A stretch of DNA of 13,612 nucleotides from Carex sylvatica. Lineage: Eukaryota; Streptophyta; Magnoliopsida; Poales; Cyperaceae. The notes beneath the pieces are model-generated. The model ran no database searches and was not told the DNA's origin. It was given only the letters and a program-made list of their open reading frames with translations. The position numbers and the translations under genes were made by a program. The stretch is from assembly GCA_964058845.1 (NCBI GenBank), contig CAXKVR010000719.1, positions 1-13,612 of the forward strand. Direction: 5' to 3'. Of the stretch, positions 9,013-13,612 are shown piece by piece. How positions within the stretch are numbered: position 1 is the first letter of the stretch; each line of letters begins with the position of its first letter.

Positions 9013-9375
9013 CTCCAGTGCGGATCAATCCATCCGCATGCGGATCCATCAGTCGCACTTACGACGCAATTAGCAAACACACACCCCAGTGCGGGTCAAT
9101 CATCCGCACTGCGGATCCGTCCAGCCGCACTCATGGCGCAGAAAAAAGTCCGAGCCTAGTGCGGACGCACTGAGGCCCGTGCGGATGATCCCCATCCGCA
9201 TTCAGTACTTAGCGAAATTTCGGCAACGTTTGAAGCGTACAGAACTCACCCGCAGTGCGGGTGCCCATCCGCACTTCCATCCGCACTAGAGAAAATTTCA
9301 GACGTTTAATTAAGGAACTTGTCCCAGTGCGGGTGAAGCCACCCGCAGTGCGGGTCATCTATCCGCACTGGACCA
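9013..9375. repeat. CpG-rich patch of repeated GCGGAT/ATCCGC modules within the LTR
   Basis: Words such as AGTGCGGGT, ATCCGCACTGCGGAT and CATCCGCACT recur about every 70 bases in five loose modules (starting near 9015, 9084, 9156, 9247 and 9323). Each tends to hold GTGCGG followed by its complement CCGCAC, so many small hairpins are possible. GC and CpG content are far above the surrounding AT-rich DNA. The 66-codon frame at 9089-9289 is a by-product of this GC-rich sequence. On the inferred strand the patch lies in U3, upstream of the presumed promoter. Confidence 0.75.
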
Positions 9376-9523
9376 TTTTTCTATATTTATAATTCGATTC
9401 TTGATGCTTTAACTCAATCAGTCAGTATAAAATATTTCCACGCATTAGATTTTTAACTACTAACTATATTTAATTATATTTTGAAATCTTGTTATTTTAA
9501 AAGTTTCACTACGTTACAATTAT

Positions 9524-10414
9524 AATTCTCAGGAGCGAACCTAGATGGTTCCGGGGAGTAGCTGTTTTCTCTGAATTTTGAGCTTTAGTGGTGATCTATC
9601 GGAATAAATTGACTCTGTCTCTTTTTGGAAAAAAATTTGTCCCTCTTTAGATGTTTGATTTGTAATTCGTGTTAAATTTAATGTTAAAATAAAATAAAAA
9701 ATTTGAATTATGATTGGTAATTAGAATTATAAGTTGGAGCATCATAAATTACAAGTCAGAGCATTGGAAAGTATAAGTCAAAGCATTGTTATTTTATCGA
9801 ATATCCAATTAGTTAATGAGTTTAAATCTAATTAGCTATTTAAACTCGATTCGATATTTTTTTGTCCTCCTCACACGAAAATTTTGAATCGGCACCTCAT
9901 AATTCTAGTGTGGGATTAAGCTCGCAAAAGGGTTCATGACATTAATCTTAAAAACTATTAATTATGCTTCAAATGAGTTTAGAGTTAGACATTTACATTT
10001 TTGCATGAAGACCAACGGTTCGAATTAGTTGTTTTAAATGATCTGATATTGAAGTTCACAAAAACGGATTTTGTGAGCTTAATTTGGATTAACTTTAATA
10101 TCTCTAAGCTTACCCTTTTATTAATAAATATGAATACATCAAGAGGAATAATCCACACACATAAAAATATTTTTAGAAATTAAAAAATAAAATTATCGAA
10201 AAAGAAATTGATTTTTTTTTTCTCGATAAAATAGATGAGATGGACCAATATCTCAGTTCCAGTAAAAGTTATAAATTTAATGTATAACTTTATTTATATT
10301 TGAATTAAAAATCAATAGAACTATTAGTATGCTCTTAATTCATAAGATTGAACTATTTATTCGGTTTCATTTATTTATCGTAAAAAAATAATTCATCTTA
10401 TTTTAGATAATTTG

Positions 10415-10417
<3 letters not shown>
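9524..10417. other. AT-rich intergenic stretch, no supported gene
   Basis: No gene is visible. The start (about 9532-9600, GGAGCGAACCTAGATGG) has the flavour of a dispersed plant repeat end, but nothing pairs with it here. A degenerate 22-bp repeat lies at 9731-9788. The rest is AT-rich, with short frames lacking any family signal. Confidence 0.5.
9731..9788. repeat. Degenerate 22-bp tandem repeat
   Basis: AAGTTGGAGCAT, AAGTCAGAGCAT and AAGTCAAAGCAT start at 9731, 9753 and 9775. The bases between them are poorly conserved. Confidence 0.55.

Positions 10418-10464
<47 letters not shown>
10418..10464. repeat. (TA)23 microsatellite
   Basis: Forty-seven bases of uninterrupted TA. The minus-strand frame that runs YIYIYI through this tract is an artefact of the repeat. 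Confidence 0.98.
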
Positions 10465-10467
<3 letters not shown>

Positions 10468-10880
10468 AAGATTCCAACTGAAGGGAAGATTTCGAAACGT
10501 GTCTGTGAGCTCTAGCCCTCGCGCGGTCATTGTCAGTTAATTTCATTTTTATCTCAAAATTTTGTATTGTACCTTTCTGGGACCTAATTATTTGTACGCT
10601 TCTAAATTGAAAACGATCTACGAACAACATGTCAATGGACATATCTATTTCAATCTAGAACCAATTTATTTAGTGATATTTCTATTTTCAACGGGTGTAA
10701 AAAGTGATGCAGACAAGCATTAAATTGAAGGTTCAATACTTCAATTAATCTCCTTTTTTTAGAAAAGAAGTCAGTCCGCTAACTGAGTGCATGATTTGAG
10801 CACTAAATGCAGATTTTTTTTTATTTTTTTTTAATATGTATGTTGAAGATCAGCTTCATCCAAGGATAACTAAAAAATTA
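10465..10880. other. Intergenic stretch, nothing recognised
   Basis: Mixed-composition DNA with a slightly GC-richer patch at about 10495-10530 and poly-T runs near 10815. No gene, RNA or defined repeat could be supported. It ends at the left duplication of the next foldback element. Confidence 0.45.
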
Positions 10881-11235
10881 GGTAAATTTCGCTGGTCACT
10901 AAATTTTTTTTTTTTGGTTATAAATTAGTAATTCAAATTTGATTTGTTCTTCTATAGTTACTGAATTTTTAATTTATCCCAATCAATAAGCCACTCTTTA
11001 ACTTTTTCATCCAAAATACTAATGGAATATAATTTTTCCGTTAGTATTTTGGACGGAATGAGCATATTTCGTTAAAATTTTGGATGAAATGAGCATATTC
11101 CGTTAATATTTTAGATGAAAAAGTTATAGGATGACTTGATTGAGACAAATTAAAATTTATGTGGAACAAATCTAACTTGAATGACTAATTCGTGGCAAAC
11201 GACAAAGTTCAGTGATCTCTAGTGAAATTTATCCC
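10881..11235. mobile_element. Foldback MITE with GGTAAATTTCRCT ends
   Basis: The left end GGTAAATTTCGCTGGTCACT (10881) matches the right end in reverse, GGGATAAATTTCACTAGAGATCACT (from 11235), with small indels. Pairing continues inward: ACTTTTTCATCCAAAATACTAA on the left against ACTTTTTCATCTAAAATATTAA in reverse on the right. Flanks are AAAAAATTA (10872-10880) and AAAAAATTT (11236-11244), 8 of 9 identical, which fits a Mutator-type or hAT-type duplication. The centre holds three 31-bp units. This end sequence is one I recall as widespread in dicot genomes. It is not related by sequence to the GAGG/GAGTG-ended family. Confidence 0.75.
11039..11131. repeat. Three imperfect 31-bp units inside the MITE
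   Basis: Units begin CGTTAGTATTTTGGACGGAA (11039), CGTTAAAATTTTGGATGAAA (11070) and CGTTAATATTTTAGATGAAA (11101), period exactly 31. The first two share ATGAGCATATT. The third runs into the right arm of the palindrome, so the units probably arose by duplication at the hairpin centre. Confidence 0.85.
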
Positions 11236-11798
11236 AAAAAATTTAGAAACTTGAATGTAAATGCATAATATATATGACTGTTATAATTTGAACTCAAGTT
11301 TTTACGACTACAGAGTAAAATTATACTTATTACACTACAAATATACAATTAACATTTTATGAAGGAAATGAATTATACAAAAATATATATATATATATTA
11401 AATTTTAATATACGTAATTAAAATTTTAAAATTATAAAGACGACTGAGTTAGTTGTAAATCCGCCTCCATTGTGTGTAAGATAAATAAGATTCACACATC
11501 CATATTGGTGTAACATAATAAGAGATCCGATGCCGCAGTATTCTTATTCAAAAATCAAAATCAAACATTAATTCGACAAAAAAAAAAAATTCCATATTAA
11601 CTTTTTCTTTACAATTAGTAAAAAAATTGAAACATTTTTTATTTTTTTATTTTTAGAGCTACTGGATATTTAAATATAAGATATTTGCTTCAATATACCT
11701 CATTTTAGTGAAAATAAATTTGACATTGATTTTGACCATCTAATAATCAAAGACAATATTGAAATGCTAAATATATTTGTTGATAATGAATTTTATAA
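11236..11798. other. AT-rich stretch with a dispersed-repeat fragment
   Basis: No gene is visible. The part at about 11283-11472 resembles the sequence at 13139-13360: both have an AATTTGAAYTCAAG word followed by an AATTAAATTTTAATAYRYRTAATTAAA-like block. It ends near AAATCCGCCTCC, which looks like a terminus of a plant dispersed element. Poly-A and poly-T runs fill the remainder up to 11790, where the 9-bp duplication of the next MITE begins. Confidence 0.5.
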
Positions 11799-12182
11799 GA
11801 GGAGGGTTCCAATGTCTCATGCCTTTCATACCTCATATGTAATATCTTCGTTTTCAAAGTTCAAATTGTCGATCCAAACCGTTCAACATGATATATATAC
11901 TAAAATATGGTTAGAGATGAAATTTTATATTTTTTGAATTTTTTTTACTATTTTTAAGATAAGTACAAAATCACTATTTTTGAACTGTTAAAAAAACAGT
12001 GATTTTCTATCCATCTTAAAAATAGTAAAAAATTTCCAAAAAATGTAAAATTTCATCTCTAATCATATTTTAGTATATATCATGTTGAACAGTTTGGATT
12101 GATAATTTAAACTTTAAAAACGAAGATATTACATATGAAGTATGATGAGGTATGAAAGGCATGAGGCATTGGAACCCTCCTC
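11799..12182. mobile_element. Palindromic MITE, copy 3, near-perfect hairpin with 9-bp target-site duplication
   Basis: Arms of about 190 bases (11799-11989 and 11995-12182) are close to perfect reverse complements around a 5-base loop. Both ends read GAGGAGGGTTCCAATG inward. Flanking 9-mers ATTTTATAA at 11790-11798 and 12183-12191 are identical. A 9-bp duplication with long inverted ends is typical of the Mutator superfamily. Each arm carries the family core (AACCGTTCAACATGAT on the left, AACTGTTCAACATGAT in reverse on the right) and near the centre AAATCACTNTTTTT. The main arm difference is a short extra piece in the right arm near 12136-12150. There is no ORF. High arm identity suggests the youngest copy in the window. 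Confidence 0.92.
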
Positions 12183-12263
12183 ATTTTATAATTAGAATGA
12201 GAGAAAATAATATTCTTAGTATAGTCAATCTTTATTCTCATTTTATTATGGTAGTTATTTAAT

Positions 12264-12653
12264 GAGTGGGGTCATGGTACTTTACAAAATAGCTCAGTTT
12301 GTACTATAGATTTATATTTCTATTTTTAAAATTTAAACAATTGATCAGGACCGCTCGACTTGATCTCCATATGAAAATGTACTTGAAGACCAAATTTTAA
12401 ATTTTTTTGAAATTTTTTTTACTGTTTTTTTAAGTAGGTCAAAAAATATTGCTTCTGAATGATTCAAAAATCTTTATGTTAGGTGATTTTCTATCTAATT
12501 AAAAGTAAAAAAATAATGTAAACTTTGATATTCAAATATATTTTTATGTTGAGATCATATTGAACAGTTCGGTTCAATTATTTGCACTTTATAAATAGAT
12601 ATTGATCCATAGCACGGACCGTTCCGTACTTGCAAAGTACCGTAATCTCACTA
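12264..12653. mobile_element. Palindromic MITE, copy 4 (Mutator-like)
   Basis: The left end GAGTGGGGTCATGGTAC (12264) pairs with the right end, in reverse TAGTGAGATTACGGTAC (from 12653). The ends resemble copy 1 at 2965 (GAGTGAGGCTATGGTA). Inner words ACCGCTCGACTTGATCTCC (left) and AACTGTTCAATATGATCTC (right, reversed) are the family core. Flanking 10-mers GTTATTTAAT and GTTCTATAAT match at 8 of 10 positions, a plausible decayed duplication. It sits about 80 bases from copy 3. There is no coding capacity. Confidence 0.78.
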
Positions 12654-12692
12654 GTTCTATAATTATAATATATTTTTGTCGGAAAAAAATAT

Positions 12693-12817
12693 TAGTTAAA
12701 TAACACAACAAAATAATGCGATCCATTTTATTATGTATTAAAGAGTCACTCTAATATAGAATTTCAGTAGTTAAATTACACAACTCAATAATGCGGTCCT
12801 TATTATGTATTAAGAGT
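12693..12817. repeat. Direct repeat pair, about 50 bp, 75-bp spacing
   Basis: TAGTTAAATAACACAAC...ATTAAAGAGT (12693-12746) recurs as TAGTTAAATTACACAAC...ATTAAGAGT (12768-12817), with shared AATAATGCGRTCC and TTATTATGTATTA words. A short unrelated spacer lies between. The pair fills the gap between MITE copies 4 and 5. Its origin is unclear; it may be a tandem duplication. Confidence 0.8.
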
Positions 12818-12857
12818 TGAGTTAAATTGCTCCTTTGATTTTTTGTTTCAATTATGT

Positions 12858-13134
12858 TTCATATATATTTTTTTTAAAATCTAAAAAGTCGATCTAAATT
12901 ATTGAACATGATTTCCATATTAAAATGTGCTTGGAGAGCAAATTTTATAATTTTTTATAATTTTTTACTAATTGTTTATCCAAAACAGTGATTTTGTAGC
13001 AATCTAAACAAATAGTAATAATTTTTCAATAAATATTAAATTTTGTCTCGAAGTACATTTCAATATGAAAATTATGTTGAGACTTGAGCAATTCAAATAA
13101 ACTGTTTAGACTTTTATAGAAATAAAGATATGGA
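12858..13134. mobile_element. Palindromic MITE, copy 5, degraded ends
   Basis: The two halves fold back on each other: TTTCATATATATTTTTTTT at about 12858 against CCATATCTTTATTTCTAT in reverse from about 13133. Deeper, TTCCATATTAAAATGTGCTT pairs with TTTCATATTGAAATGTACTT in reverse. The left arm contains ATTGAACATGATTTCCATAT and the centre the AAAATCACTGTTTT word (reverse of about 12985), tying it to copies 1, 3 and 4. Outer terminal repeats of the GAGTG/GAGGA type are not recognisable and no duplication was found, so it is a truncated or older member. Confidence 0.65.
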
Positions 13135-13138
13135 GTCA

Positions 13139-13360
13139 GACGCAGAACTAGAAATTTTAGATAAAAGTAGCTGAAAAATAAAATATAAAAATATATAATG
13201 TGTGGGAGGTGAAATTTGAATTCAAGATCTCAATAAACAATTTTAACTACGAGGCTACTTCATTTATAAGGGAACTAAGCTGTATAAATTTTTTTTAAAA
13301 AAAACCAAAAAAGTAAATTAAATTTTAATACACATAATTAAAAAATTTAGTATAATGGAA
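13139..13360. repeat. Dispersed-repeat fragment, second copy
   Basis: This segment shares blocks with 11283-11472: AATTTGAATTCAAG near 13215, an AAGGGAACTAAGCTGTATAA block and TAAATTTTAATACACATAATTAAAA near 13317. The beginning (GACGCAGAACTAGAAATTTTAG) resembles the start of dispersed plant elements I have seen, but the ends are not defined here. Confidence 0.45.
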
Positions 13361-13612
13361 TGGATTAGTCACCTTTCTAAGTGCACTAAGATGGCTGACG
13401 TGTTGTGTTTGAAATAAAATTTCGTCCGTCATTATCTGAGCGAAGCGCAATTTTCAGCATAAAGATAAAAAATGCCCATCCAACAATTGATTGTTTAAGC
13501 GAACTGATCTGATTGTTTCAAGTGGCAGGTTGCTTAACAAGTAAACCAAAATAAAGTGGTTGGCTTCCTTTCATTTTTTTGTTTTTTAGGTTGTTGATTT
13601 GTTGATTTCTGT
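13361..13612. other. Window end, no supported gene
   Basis: Less AT-rich than the DNA before it, but with no convincing ORF. A polypyrimidine run ending in TTTTTTAG|GTTG near 13590 looks like a 3' splice site. With no coding frame on either side this cannot be called an exon. Confidence 0.4.

Larger units (their letters stand above)
7168..9518 (-). mobile_element. Solo LTR of a retrotransposon, 2351 bp, with 5-bp target-site duplication
   Basis: The element starts TGTCACACC at 7168 and ends ACGTTACA at 9518. It is flanked by identical 5-mers, ATTAT at 7163-7167 and 9519-9523. TG...CA ends, the short near-inverted termini (TGTCAC/TGTAAC) and a 5-bp duplication define an LTR. No second LTR, primer-binding site, polypurine tract or gag-pol frame is present, so this is a solo LTR left by recombination between the two LTRs of a full element. 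Strand is inferred: on the minus strand the 3' end reads GGGGTGTGACA, a familiar ending of large-LTR plant Ty3/gypsy elements (Tekay/Del type). The length also fits that group. On that strand a CpG-rich repeat patch falls in U3 and a GA-rich tract follows. Family assignment is from memory and less sure than the LTR call. Confidence 0.88.

Noticed and set aside
9089..9289. 66-codon frame rich in His, Pro and Arg
   Set aside because: Product of the GC-rich GCGGAT/ATCCGC modules inside the solo LTR.
7168..9518. A full retrotransposon or non-LTR element at this place
   Set aside because: No second LTR, primer site, polypurine tract or reverse-transcriptase frame; the ends and duplication fit a single LTR.
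10403..10642. 79-codon frame ending in YIYIYI
   Set aside because: Its C-terminal part is the translated (TA)n microsatellite and the rest has no signal.
13560..13612. Possible 3' splice site and start of another gene at the right edge
   Set aside because: A polypyrimidine run before AG is common by chance in this DNA, and no coding frame accompanies it.

Overview
The window looks like nuclear DNA of a flowering plant, most likely a eudicot. It is AT-rich and has one intronless receptor-kinase-type gene at the left edge, followed by about 11 kb of intergenic DNA packed with plant-type miniature inverted-repeat elements, microsatellites and a solo LTR. The gene is closest to the two-kinase protein that Arabidopsis annotates as LECRKS2 (At2g32800), recognised from memory. 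No species can be named.

Layout. Positions 1-2049, minus strand: 683 codons of an uninterrupted ORF whose 3' end lies beyond the window. It encodes an N-terminal cysteine cluster, an intact RD-type kinase domain, a Ser/Thr-rich linker and a second kinase-like domain that has lost the catalytic Asp, the metal-binding Asn and the DFG motif. Positions 2050-2410 hold its leader and promoter region, with a 14-codon upstream ORF that ends on an in-frame alternative ATG (TAATG overlap).

Positions 2965-13135 hold several foldback elements. Five of them (2965-3327, 6291-6705, 11799-12182, 12264-12653 and about 12858-13134) are palindromic along nearly their whole length. At least four share an internal core. 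The best-preserved one has a perfect 9-bp target-site duplication, which points to the Mutator superfamily. Two further foldback elements of other families lie at about 4637-5184 and 10881-11235. A perfect 4 x 65 bp minisatellite lies at 4071-4330.

Positions 7168-9518 are a 2351-bp solo LTR bounded by TG...CA and a perfect 5-bp duplication (ATTAT on both sides). It is probably on the minus strand, because the sense 3' end would read GGGGTGTGACA, a familiar ending of large-LTR plant retrotransposons. It carries a CpG-rich patch built from repeated GCGGAT/ATCCGC words.

No other protein-coding gene, tRNA, rRNA, CRISPR array or microRNA gene could be supported. The kinase gene is the only expressed unit I would defend; the rest is transposon-derived or simple-repeat DNA. 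The most notable signals are the kinase-pseudokinase protein, the clustered palindromic MITE family (a likely small-RNA source) and the solo LTR.
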